Assembly (NCBI GenBank): GCA_027625915.1
Contig: JANTQA010000063.1
Coordinates: forward strand, 1,364,001-1,428,000
Direction: 5' to 3'
Length of the DNA stretch: 64,000 bases
DNA from: Anaeramoeba flamelloides
Taxonomy: Eukaryota; Metamonada; Anaeramoebidae
Below the pieces are notes generated by a model, which did not search any database, was not told where the DNA came from, and was given only the letters and a program-made list of their open reading frames with translations. The translations under genes and the position numbers were made by a program. Of this stretch, positions 35,701 through 58,329 are shown piece by piece; the first letter of the stretch is position 1, and each line of letters starts with the position of its first letter.

Positions 35701-36287
35701 CTGAATTGAAAGAAAAAAAAAAGAGAGAGATAATCATGGATTTTGCTCAGTTTGAATGAATCCTGAAAAATATAATTGCAGTTTTCTTGAGGTTTTCTAT
35801 TTTATTCGAAAAAAATATTTATTTCAGGAATAACCAAAAAAAAAACAACAATAAAAGCAAACATTGTTTTTTTTTTTAATTTCAGTTATAATTATAAAAA
35901 TTTATTTAATATTCTTTTACTATCAAAAATTAAAAAAAAAAAAAACTAACATAGATTTTTGTATTTTTTAAAATTTAAAAGAAATGGATAATATATGTTC
36001 ATGTATATATTGCATTTTTTTGTGTATGCAATTTTAGAAATAATATTTGTAAATGTAAAAAGTTTTCTCCCAGAAGAGTCTCGTTAAGTGAGGACAAGGT
36101 TAAAGTTCTTTGTTTTTTTTAATTTTTTTTTTCTTTTGAAAATTAATTGATTTTTGAAATAAAAACAAGAATTTCATATATATATTAATAAATTAATAAT
36201 CAAAATGAGAAATATATACACAAAGAAAAAACATAAAAATAAAGTAAAGAGTGAAATTAACCATTTAAAGTTTTGTATTTTTAGTTA

Positions 36288-36850
36288 ACGTAAATTCCAT
36301 TTCACTCAAAGTCCTAACCAAAAATGAAAAAGTTACTTTATTTTAAAGAATCAACCAAACCTAAATTGTTTAAAAATACAAGAAATAATAAAATTTATAT
36401 AAGAGTCGATAATCATAAAAGAAAACCCTGATCAAACCAGAAATTTCAAAAAAAAAACAAATGTTAAAAAATTTTTTGCACCTCATTCATTTAAACGTCT
36501 CGTACAAATTTCTCAATTTTTGTAGGAAATTAAAAGTGCTGACAATAAGATTTTATACTTGTAAATCTATGAATTTTTTAAGAAAATACAAAGTATAACT
36601 TTTCTTAATGTTAATAAGGGTTTTTTTTTTTTTTTTTTCTTCTTTTCTTTTTTCTTTTTTTGTAAAAATTAAATTTGAAAAAAAAAATTTTTGAAAAAAA
36701 ATTAAAAATCAAAAAACAAAAAAAAAATTTTACAAAATGATTTTGATCTAAAACTTGAAAATTTAGTTTGAGAAGAATAATGAATTAAACTCATAGAATG
36801 TCTTCTATTTCTTCAATAAAACTGGGTCCCTTTGACTGAAAAAGAGTTTA
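36288..36850. mobile_element. MITE family B, copy 2
   Basis: Ends TTCCATTTCACTCAAAGTCC and GGGTCCCTTTGACTGAAAAA. The interior aligns with 13194-13766 over its length apart from the poly-A section, which here is a T/C run. Confidence 0.75.
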
Positions 36851-36965
36851 GTTATAGTCCTTCAATAAAACTTTTTATAACTTATAAATTGATTTTCTTT
36901 TATTCAAAATTATAGGTTATCAAAAAGCAATAAGGTGTTCTGAAAGTTTATCATAAACCATAAAA

Positions 36966-37505
36966 TTTATAATAAACCCCAATTCAAAATTTTTAACACA
37001 CCAAAATTCGATTTGTGAAAAAAAAACTTATTTAATCACTTCTCGAAGATTTACCAAATTAGAACCATTCACCAATTGAAATGTTAACACCTTTTTATAA
37101 ATTACAATACTCACAAAACAATAAATAAATAATTATCAATATAAATAAATCATGGATGTGTTAAAAATTTTGGAGAGAGCAAAACAAAAAAATAACTTGA
37201 TAAATTTGTTTAAATTCTATTAGGAATATTGATCTATCAAAAGGTTAGATACTACCAACTAATTTTATTTCAGTTCTTCTATTTTGAACAACTTGTCTTT
37301 AACATAATATAAACCTTGTAGAAAAATTTTGATCCAACCAAGCAAATTACGTAATTCAAACAATGAAATGAAAACAAAAACTAAAAGATGAAAAAATGAT
37401 TTTCATATTTTACAAAAATCAAAATTATCTTCAATTTCAATGAAATTGTATTGTTGTGATTGTTTGGAACGTTTTAGGTGTGTGGAAAATTTTGAATTTT
37501 AGTTT
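36966..37505 (+). mobile_element. MITE family A, copy 3
   Basis: About 540 bp. It starts AACCCCAATTCAAAATTTTT followed by AACACACCAAAATTC, and ends AAAATTTTGAATTTTAGTTT, the reverse complement of the start. One of the best-preserved copies of the commonest element in the window. Confidence 0.8.
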
Positions 37506-37854
37506 AGAAGAAAAAAAAATATATTTTTAATCTTTTAGTTCACCGGGGTATGAAAATAGACAAAAAAAAATAGATAAAAAAACTTAAATTAATGAAAATA
37601 TTCTATTTTTACAATTGTACAAATAATAGATTTAAACCATTTAACAGTAATAATTATAAAAAAAAAATCTTTTATATTAGTTCTGTGATATCTTTTATTA
37701 TGAATTTTTTTTTTTTTTTTTTTTTTTTTTTTGACAATAAACAATTTCTCTAACGATTTAAAAGAAAAAGAATTTTTATTTAATGATCTGATAGAGAATG
37801 ACATTTTGAAATCATAAAATATAGTTTTATTATCAAAAACCAATCCAGATTTCA

Positions 37855-38388
37855 GTTGACTCGAAGTGTCCAACCCTCAATGAAAAATATTTTTTTTTCT
37901 ATGTATAAACCGACCTACAATTGTTTAGAAAGAAGAGAAATAATCAACTTCAGATTAGAGCTGATATTCATAAAAGAAGTACACTGACAGACTCTGAATA
38001 TTCAAAAAAAAAAAAAATATTAAAAAAGGTTAAAAAAAATTTGGGTATTTGAAAGTAACCTCTCATTTAAAATTACTCAATTTATTTAGATAATTAAAAT
38101 TTTTAACAATAATATTTTTAAAAAGTAATTGTATTAAATTTCAAAGAAAATCCATTTATTAAATTTTCTGAAAGTTGTTTCTTGGTTTCAATTATTATTT
38201 TTTTTTTCTAAATTCACTTCTTAAAAAAAAAATAAATAAAAAAATTGACTAAAAATTAGAAAATGAGAAAAAATAAATTTAGATTTCAAAATTGAAAATA
38301 TATTTTGAGAATAATGAAGAATTAAACTTATAAAATATGTTCTATTTTTTCAATAAAAGTGAGTCACTTTCAACTGAAAAAGGGTTTT
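37855..38388. mobile_element. MITE family B, copy 3 (diverged)
   Basis: Ends AGTTGACTCGAAGTGTCCAA and GAGTCACTTTCAACTGAAAA are worn forms of the family B inverted repeats. The interior retains the family order of motifs, for example ATAATGAAGAATTAAACTTA. Confidence 0.6.
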
Positions 38389-38908
38389 TGTCCCTTCTAA
38401 TTTTTTAGTGTAGGGTTATAATCTCAATATTTGATGTAAATTCCACCAAAAAAATACAATGTTGACCCACTTTTATCCATTTCAGTAATTTTTGTAGAAA
38501 ATCAAGTTTGAGTTTATCTCTTGTTTTTTAGATCAAAACTTCAAATGTTAAATATATGATAAGATCTAATATAACAAGATGAAAATTAAATTTTATAATT
38601 GAAATAACAATCTCTCAAATTGAAAATTAACCCAAGTTGAATTAATTATCAACATAACTATAGTTTATTTAACTCTAAGAAATATACGATAATGTTAGCT
38701 TATGATTTATTGTATCTTTGATTTTCGTCGTTATTTCAATTCTTAAAAATGACAAAATATAATATGTTCAAATTTTGCCCAAATGATAAAATTTTATTTT
38801 ATTTTTGATAATAATTAGAAATAAAAGTAATATATATATTGATATATTAATAAATTGATGATTTTATACAATTATCTTCAAAAAAGAAGAATAAATAGTA
38901 ATAAAAAG

Positions 38909-38969
38909 GGTACACAAACACACACATACACATACATATACATATAGTATATATATATATATATATATA

Positions 38970-39011
<42 letters not shown>
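38909..39011. repeat. (CACA/TATA), (TA)n and (TAG)n microsatellites
   Basis: ACACACACATACAC sequence grades into about 11 TA units and then about 14 TAG units. It ends about 40 bp downstream of the stop codon of the NDR kinase gene, in its presumed 3' untranslated region. Confidence 0.9.
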
Positions 39012-39053
39012 AATTGTTGTTCTCGATACAATCTTTGAAAAAGGCATAAATTT

Positions 39054-48612
<9,559 letters not shown>

Positions 48613-49582
48613 ACAGAAAGTTTTTTAAGAACTAAAATATATTTATAAATTTTGGAAAAAGAATAAATTGTTGGGAATAAATATTTCTTTTAGCATTTAA
48701 CAGAAAAAAAAACAACACCAATTCAAAGTTTTTATCACACTCTCTATTATTTTCACCAGTTAACTTTTTCACAATTATTTTTATACCTTCTTAAAAGTTA
48801 TTTTTGGATCATTATAAACAAGTTGGAAATTAGCTTTTACTTTCAAACAACGAATGTTTTCACTATTTTTGAGCCACCTTTTCCAAAATAGAGAGTTTTT
48901 GAAACAAAAAATGCTTGACTTTGTCTTTTAGATAGTGTCTATTTTATTTCTCTTTCACATAAATCCATTTATTTTGAATTATTATTTAAATTTGAAAAAT
49001 CGATTTTTGAAGTGATCAAGAAAATTGAAATCTGCTTTTATTTTTGATTTAGCTGTTTTAAAAAAGTGTGTTCTCGAAGTTTTGTAAGTAGGGCTTAAAA
49101 CTGTCTAATTCATATGTTTTAATCAGTTCAGTCAACATCTAACAAAAGTTTTGGTACACACTTTTCTAAAACAGCTGTACTTTTTAGATTCTATTTTGAT
49201 GTTTAGTTTGAAGTGTCAAAATTTTTTTTTTACTTGAGTAAACAGTTCTTTGTAAGAATTCGAATTATTACGATTTTGGTTTGATTGAAATTGTAAACTT
49301 ATAAAGAATGATCAGAGTAAAACTAAATGGGTTCCAATTGTGATTTAACGATTTCTACATGACTTCTCTGTCTGTTTTATTTTTCTCTTGAAAATCTATA
49401 GTCACATAAAGTAAGCTGTGTAAGAGCATAAGATCCTTCTTTGTTTTATGAAAAGTGCGTTTTTTTTTATCTTGTTCTAATTCGATATCAAATTAACTAA
49501 GAAACTATATACCGAAGTTCGTTCCATTATCAAATTCATTCCCTTAATTTTTAAAGTGAAATTTTAATTAATAAATTGAATT

Positions 49583-50072
49583 ATGTACAGAGGTGTCAAT
49601 AACCCGTGTTGACAAGCTTTAACCCATTACTAAAATTTAAATCGTGTTTTTTTTTAGACTTGGGTATTTAAATATAGGAAGATAAATGTATATTCTTGAT
49701 TCGGGTTCAAATTGACTTTAGAGGTTAGATCTTTGATTTGTAAAAATATATCAAAAATATTAAATGCTTTTATTTCAAAAAATTAGTTAAATATTGACAA
49801 AATTTGAGAGTTTAAAAGATTTTTTTATCAAAATACAAAAAATGAAATTTTAATCATTTTTTTTTGTTAAAAAATAACATTTTAATCTTTCAATATCTTG
49901 ATAATTCTTTTTTAAAATTTATTTAAAGAACTCAATTTCTCGTTTATATTATGTTGTCATCACATCGAATTGGTTCTTTTATTTCTACTACCATCCAATA
50001 TTTTTTGCCTCCATTAAAATTTAGTAATGTGTTAAAATAAAAACACGGGTTATTTACACGACTGTTATTGGA
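49583..50072 (+). mobile_element. MITE family G, copy 2
   Basis: About 490 bp with inverted-repeat ends GTGTCAATAACCCGTGTT and AACACGGGTTATTTACACGA. Aligns in reverse with 7052-7540. Confidence 0.75.
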
Positions 50073-50129
50073 TTTTTTGTAATTTTTAAGGTTTTTTTGA
50101 TGAAAAAAAAGTATAAAAAAAAAATATAA

Positions 50130-50333
50130 TTACATTCAGTTCCACTTTTAAGGCACAAACTTACAACGAAATGAAAGGCACAAAAAAATCTCAAATTAAG
50201 CCACAAAATTTATAATTTTTTTTTTACAATTATTTTACTAGAATCTGAATTTTGTGTCATAATTTGAGATTTTTTTTGTGCCTTAAATTTTGTTGAAAGT
50301 TTATTCCTTAAAAGTGGAATTGACTGTAAAAAA
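50130..50333. mobile_element. MITE family E, copy 2 (near-perfect hairpin)
   Basis: About 200 bp. The left half TTCAGTTCCACTTTTAAGGC...AAATCTCAAATTAAG folds onto the right half AATTTGAGATTTTTTTTGTG...CCTTAAAAGTGGAATTGACT, so nearly the whole element is one inverted repeat. The freshest member of the family in the window. Confidence 0.85.
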
Positions 50334-50775
50334 GTAGATAAATTTTAAAATCTGAATTTAAATGTTATTTTTTGGACCCCATAATCTAGAATTGGTTGGT
50401 ACTTGTTACATTTTATGTTGACAATTTCAAACACATATCAAAAATAATTTTTAATATAGAGATATAAATAACCAAACAATTAAATATTCAAAGAAATATG
50501 TTACATTTTAAGTTTTAAATTAGAACTTTCTAGATAATGTGAAAAATAAAATATTGATTATTAAAAATAAGAATTTTTTTTTTCAAACAATTTTTTTGTA
50601 GATTTATTTTTTTTCTTTCTGCAAGTTTATTATTATGATTATAATAATTTGTAAGTTCTTCATATTTCTTTCCCAAAAATACTATTCTATATTATTAATA
50701 TAATTAAAAGATATACAAAAAAATCTAATAATCTTTGTTAACGTGATTTAAAAGACAAAAATTAACAACAAATAC

Positions 50776-50909
50776 CTGAAGATAAGTTCTTACAAGTTGG
50801 TATAATCCACTAGAATTACACCATCTAATTTTAGTTGAATAAAATCTCTTTAGAAAAAATTTATGAATCTCTATAATGTTTTTGTATTCCCATTCATATA
50901 TTTCAAACT
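50776..50909 (-). other. candidate internal exon, unidentified
   Basis: On the minus strand a TTTTTCATCTTCAG acceptor precedes 134 open bases that end at CTTCAG followed by a GTATTT donor. The translation contains FEIYEWEYKNIIEIHKFFLK and then STKIRWCNSSGLYQLVRTYL, more complex than typical random AT-rich translation. Another open minus-strand stretch lies at about 51100-51280 (VSKNIHNFKVEIKDFGKKC). No family recognised, and no complete gene model. It could be a rapidly evolving gene or a decayed one upstream of the NDR kinase. Confidence 0.3.
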
Positions 50910-52296
50910 CTGAAGATGAAAAATAAAATAAAACCAAATCACTTAAGAAAACAGGAATTTAAAAAAAGTCAAAATTATAAACATAAAAAAGTTTTTTTTT
51001 TATCCCGAAATTTTTTCACATCATTTAATATGCCCCTACGACCCAAAAAACACTAAAAATGAAAAACTGATCAAATACTTTCCATTAATACAATTAAAAA
51101 ACAAAATGATAAAATAAAAAGAAATAAAGTTTCAATTTAGCTTTTTCTTGAAAACATTTTTTGCCAAAATCCTTGATTTCAACCTTGAAATTATGTATAT
51201 TTTTAGATACACTATCTTGTTTTAACTCATTTACAAAAAAAAATTCTAAATTATGGGAATTTTCTTTTCACAAAGGGCACTAATTTGGTCCTCAAATGTT
51301 TTTTTTAGTTTTAAATGATAAAATAAAAAAAAAGTTAAACTAAAAGGATAAACTTTCTGGAAAAGCATTCTAATTTAATATATTAACTTATTCTTTTATT
51401 TAAAACTTTTCTCAACCCAAATTTTTCAAAAAAAAATAAAAAAGTGCACACTAATTCCAAAAAATATTTTCGATATTCAAAAGTTGAGAGTGTTTTTATT
51501 CTAAAAAAAAATTATCACAGTGGTTAATTGAATTAAGTTAGTTCTTAATTTCGAAAAATATTAATCAGAAAAAAATAGTGCTTAATTTTATTAAGGACAT
51601 ATAATATATTGATTATGAAAAAACATTATAGTTATTGATTTTAGTAGACCAAATAGAATATATAGTTTAATATTCACAAATAAGGTATCAAACTCAACAA
51701 AATTAATCAAAAATCCCATGGCCAAGATTTTGCGTATTATTGATAATACGATAACAGTTTTTGATTATTTTTTGTTTAATATAATGACTAATTATATATA
51801 TATCTATATATAATCTATTTCCAAAAAAAGTAGCTTATCTTTATTTTATAATATCTTTTTAAACTAAATATTCTTAATAATAAATAGATATCAAAAATTA
51901 TTAATAAATATTTATTTATTCCTTATCCATATTTATTTGTTTTATAATATGTTATTACATATATAAAAGATATTAAAATTTCATATCTCAATTTTTTCTT
52001 ATATTTTTAGGAATGTGAAAATTTTTGTTTTTTTTACTTTTTGATTGAAATAATTTTTTTCAAAGTGGTTTAATCTCAAAAAAAATCAAATATAATAAAA
52101 AAATTATATAAATACATTACATTTTTTAAAAAATGGTTTGGTTCATTGTCATATTGCCCGTTTTTTAATAAAAAATTATAAATCATTGTGGAAAAAAACT
52201 GAAACCGGTTTTTTAATTGTAAACATTAAGAGAAGCACATATAAATTACAGAAACTTGCCAATTTATATCAATTAATAAAAAAAAAAAAATATAAC

Positions 52297-53244
52297 CGTT
52301 TTGGAAAAAGAGTGAAACAGGGAAAAGTGAGACAGTGTTGTTAATCATGTGCCTTACTGTAAATCATAAGTAAAATCAATTAAAAAAAGTAACCAATTAA
52401 CTTCAAAGTGTAATACAATCTATTATTTTCACCCAAACCAACTAAAACAATTCAAATCTCCTTGATAATTAAAATAAACTAAAATTCAAAATTTTACACA
52501 CCGCCCAAACGTTCCAAAAAATTACAATAATACAATTCCATTCAAATTGGAAAATAATTTTGATTTTTGATACAAGATGAAAATCATTTTTTCATCTTTT
52601 ACTTTTTTGATTTCATTTCATTTTTTGAATTACATAACTTGTTTCATCCGATCAAAAATTTTTTCAACAATTGATATTATATTAAAGTTGAGTTATTCAA
52701 AATATACGAACCCAAATAAAATTAATTGGTAGTATCTAACCATTTGATCGATCAATAATCCTAATAGACTTTAAACAAATTTACGATTGTCTTTATTTAT
52801 TTTACTCTTTCCAAAAATTTTAACAAACTCTTTATTTATTTGTATTGATAATTATTTATTTATTGTTTTGTGAGTATCTTAATTTATAAAAATTGTTTAC
52901 CTTTCAATTAGTGAAAGGTTCTAATCTGTTATTTTTTCTGAAATTGATTAAATGAGTTTTTTTCTTCACAAATCGAATTTTGGTGTGTTAAAACTTTTGA
53001 ATTGGGGTTTAGTTCGAATGGCTTTGGAGATCTCAAAAAAGTCAATTTTTGAATAAATTGTTAATAATTAATCAACCAAAGAAAAAAAGATACCAAAATA
53101 AGGTATTAAAAAAAATGTTATTGGGATTAATCCTCCATTTTTTTTGTCTTTTTTCATTTATTTTATACTTTTATTAATTGATCTAACTTTTAATTTTCAT
53201 TAAAGTTACCAATTAAAAATCGTGTTTCATTTTTTCTTCCCAGA
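52297..53244. mobile_element. MITE family D, copy 3, split by a family A element
   Basis: The left part (52297-52486) starts CCGTTTTGGAAAAAGAGTGA. The right part (53012-53244) contains TTTGGAGATCTCAAAAAAGT and ends AAAATCGTGTTTCATTTTTT then CTTCCCAG. The two parts join at the same point relative to the intact D copies, with family A between them. A further D-like start (ATTGTGGAAAAAAACTGAAA) lies at 52180, suggesting another, truncated D copy alongside. Confidence 0.75.
52486..53012 (-). mobile_element. MITE family A, copy 4, nested in family D
   Basis: Starts AAACTAAAATTCAAAATTTT and ends TTGAATTGGGGTTTAG, the family A termini in reverse orientation. The interior shares CAATAATACAATTCCATTCA and AGTATCTAACCATTTGATCG with other copies. 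Inserted in D copy 3, so it transposed later than D. Confidence 0.8.
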
Positions 53245-53563
53245 TGATAAGAGACAAATAACTTCTCGTTGATTCTTGATCACCCTTTTATATAATAGAA
53301 AAACAATAAAATTTACAAAAAATATTCTTTCAGAATTTTAATTATTCTTTTTTTTTCTCAAATATCAAATCATTTTTGTAACTTTTTGAAGTAAATATTT
53401 TTCAGCATCCTAAATCACTTTTGTAGACCAATCAATATTCTAAAAAAAAATAGTATAATGATGTAGTTGAGTAATTTCATAATCTACAGATTTGGTGCCA
53501 CCCTTAAAAGAATAATTTATGTTAAAGTCACTTTTAATATCTTGTTTATCATTTTTTATTCCT

Positions 53564-56500
53564 ATGCAAGAGAATGAACTCTTAATAGAAGACGACGAAA
53601 AAGATGTAAATTGGTATGAAGTCCTCCATATCAAACAAAATGCAACTGACCGAGAAATTCGAAGCTCGTTTAGGAAAATAGCTGCTAAGTTTCATCCTGA
53701 TAAAAACAGCAGCAAAGAAGCTCCCAAAATCTTCAAAAAAGCAACTCGGGCCAAAAACCTTCTCTTAAATTCAAACACAAGAGCAATTATTAACCATTCT
53801 CTTCGAACAAAACAAGAAAAGAAAAAGAGAGAAGAACAAAAGTCAGCAAAACGATCCAAATTGAAGAAAAAACTTGAAAGACAAACCCAAGAAGCAAAAA
53901 TGAAGAGACAACAAAACAACAAAGAACGGGTAAGTAAACAATTTAAAATCTTTTTTCAATAATTACAAAGCTTTTGTTTGATTTCTGTTGATCCTTTTTA
54001 AACCCAAAGAATGACTAAGAAAAAAAAAAACAACAAAAAAAAAACGACACATAAATCTGAAAAAGATAAACAAGAAAGTAAAAAAAGTTACAGCAATTCG
54101 AAAAAAGGGAGTACAAAAAGTTTTAAAAAATGTTCAAAAACTCTTTCAAAGAGCGAACCAAACAATTTGAGTAAAACTCTTCAAAAACTTTTATTCTTCA
54201 CTTTTTGAAAATGGCAATAGTAACGATGAATTTAGAATTAAGCATTAAATCAAAATTATCAATTTAACAAACACAACGACCAAATGTTTTTTTAATTCAT
54301 TCAAAAGAATATCCTTAAGGTTTACAATCCCTGAAATTTGAAAAAAGATTATCTTGTATTGGGTGTGGAGAGTTGTTAATTTGGTTCTTATCTGATCGAT
54401 CTTTGACTTGGTATGGGTTTTACTAGTTGTTAAAAATGGCAATTTTTTTTTTTTTTTATTTTGAAGGGAGGAAATTAGTTTCCTCTTACAGTCGTTAGGG
54501 TTTCCCAGAATTTAAAAGAATTGAGTAAAATCTTTGATTTTTCTCTATTCTTTTGGATTCTGGAAAATCGCAATTAGCTTTTTTTTAATTTGAGAAATAT
54601 AAAGAAAATTTTTGAAATTTTCTTTTAATTTCAAAAATTAAAAAAAAGCTAGGCACTTTCCCTAATTTCTAAATTTTTGTTTAGAAATTTCAATAAAGAG
54701 CCATAAATTTCTATATCATTAACTAATGATAAAATAAATAATGAGTCTTTATTTCGAATAATATCAAGTATATTATTCTTTAATTGTTTATTATTTTTGT
54801 TTATTTGAATTAATTCCTTAATCCAAAATTTTCGATTTTTTCAATAGAATGGGCGTAGTTAGGTTTTTTTTAATTTGAGAAAGAAACAGAAAATTTATTT
54901 AATTTTCTGTTTATTTCTTAAATAAAAAAAAACCTAGAACACTTAAAACATAAAACAGAAAACTTCAAGAAAACTTTGGTACTCTCGGTCGCTCTACCTA
55001 CTTGAAGTTACTATAAGGTATCATTTTCCGGGATTTAAAAGAATTGAGTTAAATCTTGGATTTCACTCAATTCTTTTGAATTCTGAAAAAGCCGGGCACT
55101 TGACGGCACTTGACGGCACTTGATGACACGACTGTTTGTTGATATTATTGTTATACCTAATAATTTTTAAATATTCTTGGTCTTTCCATCCATAACTATT
55201 TATAATTAATTGTTCTCTGAATTGATTAAGATTTGCATTTAAGTAATTTTCAATTTTCTATTTCCCAATTAATATTTTCATTCATCTTTTTTCTTGAAAA
55301 TTTAAACTTTTTTGAAAAATTTTAATTGTTGTGAAATGTGATCAAACCCTAATATTTCTAATTTCTTTTTTTGAGTTTATATCTTATTTTGTAAATTGAT
55401 ATTCTCGCTTTGTCAAGTTTAGTTTCAGTTTTATAAATTATTCTTGGAGAGTGTGGATTTATTTTTAAAAATTTTGTTTCTTTTTTATTTATCCAAACAT
55501 CAATAAAGTCAATTTTTTTTTGATTAAATTAAAAATTACAAGCCCATAAAATAATTGGCTAATGCATACTGTTTAAAAAATTTGTAATTTTACTAAATTC
55601 ACTTGTTTTGTTGGCTAAATTTTTTTTAATTTTTTTAAAACTATCTTTTACTTTTTGGAAGTTTTATTGTAAATGTTTTTCTTTTTCAAAAAAATTCCTA
55701 AAGATTTTATTTTGGATAAAGTTTTTGATTTTAGTGTTTTATCAATATTTGGATTCCTGAAAAATTCTTGAATAATTTTAAAAATTATTATCAATTTTCT
55801 ACAATTTCTGACATTGGTCCTTCCATTATTAAAATCAAGTCATCTACAAACATCTAGACATGTTTTGCAAGATGTTTAATTTTTTCAATTAAAAAATGAC
55901 TGATAAATCCAAATAATAAAGGCGATAGAGGGTCTCATTGATAAACCCCTACTCCAACCTTTCTATAATAATTTTTAAGCCATATTTTGATTTTTTCATT
56001 TCGAATATATTTATTGAGAGCATAGTGTACTAATATATTACTAATAGTATCAAATTTTATCAAGATTAAACCTCTTAAGAAAACGTATTTTATCATTCTC
56101 AAAAAGAAAAAAATAATCACTAATTTTCACACCCTAAAAAATATCAAGATAAAATTGTGATCAAAAATTTTCATATCTTTTATTTCAATAAGCGCCATAC
56201 TAACAAACAAATTAAATTATTATGGAAGAACCAATTAATGATTTTTAACAATTTTGGATATTTAAATAGTTTTATTAGAATTGAGTTTAATAAAGATATT
56301 TTAAAATAAATTTGTCCTACTTTTTTTGGAAATAGCTTATACATCAATATATCCCTTAGAACCCCAAATATCCTAATTGCCTTTGAAATAAATTTTTTAA
56401 TTTGAATTGTTATCAACGGATTATAAGATATAGAATTTATAAACAATTATCTTTGAAAGAAAATTTTATAATTAAAAATTGTATAATTTCAAACAATAAA

Positions 56501-58288
56501 AAAAATAACTTGAAAAAAATTTTTACTCATTTAAAAAATTACTCTTGGTTCTTGTGATTTAATTATTTTTCAATTCAAATTTTGTAAAAAAAAAAAATTA
56601 TATTTTTTTTAAAAAGTTTTTCTCCATATCAAAAACTTATTAGTTTTAATTATTAAAAGACTTCATATATATTACTGAAAAATTTTTTGTACCCTTTTCC
56701 ACCCCAACATTGCCTAAAATACTTTAATAAATAATTTATTCATTCCAAAAGATATTTTGACATCAATATAGAAAAATTTTTTTATCTGTTGATTACTATT
56801 CGATAGCAAAATATATATACTGATTCTTAACAATTCAAAAATAAAAAAAAATATAAATTAAATTCTAGAAAAAAATAATATTTTTTTTCATTGCAAAATT
56901 TGGAAATTTTTTCAACAAGAATTTTTTTAAAATTTAAATGATTTGACCAATAGTCCGAGTCAGATTATTAATTGATTTTTTTTTTAATTTTATACTATTT
57001 TTTAATTTTTCACTTTTTAAAATCTAGAAATAAAATAAATAATATTATTGAATAAGAGACCATATATCAAAAATTATTTTCCAATATATGGATTAATTTA
57101 GATTGAAAAATCAATTTTACAAAAATATTTTTCAAATTTTTACGAATAACAAAATTCAAAAAAAAAATTCTTGGTTTGATGATTATTTTTATTATCTATA
57201 AATAATATTTAAAAGTTCTATTTTATATTTTTTAAAAAAAATTAGGGTTGATAACTCGATTTAATAAGAAATTAATTTATATTTATTTAATTCCAATGAA
57301 ATAAATGAAATTTTTTTACAATTTTTTTTTGTTTTTTCAATTATTTTCTATTGTTTAAATAGAAACTTTAGAAAATTATTCGTATTAAACTTTTAATTTT
57401 GGCCTAAAGAAATGACTTTCATTTTTCTCTTGAATTAATATTTATTAAAATTTTATCTAAAAAAAAATGAAATTTTCTCAGTAATATATTTTTTTGAATA
57501 TTTTCAAATAATTAAAAACCAAAAAAAAATATTTATTAATCAAAAATACTTAAGTTATCCATCAAGCTCAACAATTCTAAAATTTAGAACATTTACTAAC
57601 TGTTTAAATAGATACTACTATGTAATAAATAAAAACTCAAATAAATTTTGTCCTTTATGTTTAAAATATGAGCATAAAGAGAAAATAGAAAATATTGATC
57701 ACCTTTTATGAGTATCTCCTTCATATACAAAAGATAGATTGATATTATTAAATAAATTAAAAGAATTAAATTTTAATGAAATAATTTTAAGTCAAGACAG
57801 CTTAAAATTATTTTCATTAATTAATAATCGATAGAATCTATGATTTTACACTTAAATTTCCTGAAAGGGGATTTAAGTAAAAGGGCACTTAGAGTGTAAA
57901 TTATACTTCCTCATCAATAAAAAAAAGTAATATATTTTTTTATTTATTTTTTTTTATCATAAAATTAACAAAATTGTTTGATGGTTATTATTAATAAATA
58001 AATGTTTTGAGTTTTGAATTTCTATTATTGTAATACAATTTCTTATTTAAAAAATTAAAATAAAATAAAAATCTTTAAAAAAAATGTAAAAATGAATAAT
58101 TATTTTTTTTCCAATTTCAAAAAAAAATACAATAACTTTTTTTATCTTTGATCTATTTTAACTTTTTATTATAATTCAGATCTGGATTAAAGAAAAATAA
58201 AAAAATAAATATATTAGCATATCAATATCATTTTAAATCTTTTCTTTTAAACTTGATGATATTTAGGCAAAACCTGTGGTGCGAAGGG

Positions 58289-58329
<41 letters not shown>

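Larger units (their letters stand above)
48613..53563. other. intergenic region between divergent NDR and DNAJC17 genes
   Basis: Holds the presumed promoters of both genes, a small palindrome near 49040-49195 (TTAGCTGTTTTAAAAAAGTG against CACTTTTCTAAAACAGCTG), family G copy 2, family E copy 2, a candidate orphan exon (50776-50909) and a family D element split by family A (52297-53244). Stretches 48613-49040, 50940-52130 and 53245-53563 show nothing I can name with confidence. Confidence 0.55.

Noticed and set aside
52135-52344. 68-codon plus-strand frame
   Set aside because: Overlaps the starts of two family D copies and translates their repeat ends.
54011-54208. Lysine/serine-rich open frame inside the DNAJC17 intron
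   Set aside because: Low complexity encoded by A-rich repeats, follows a donor site, and no domain. The J-domain exon joins the RRM exon without it.
55640-57935. TGA as a reassigned sense codon, because TGA occurs in the LINE pieces
   Set aside because: One TGA replaces a Gly, not Trp, in a motif normally QGDP; no host gene in the window uses TGA internally, and these pieces also contain other interruptions. Decay explains it.
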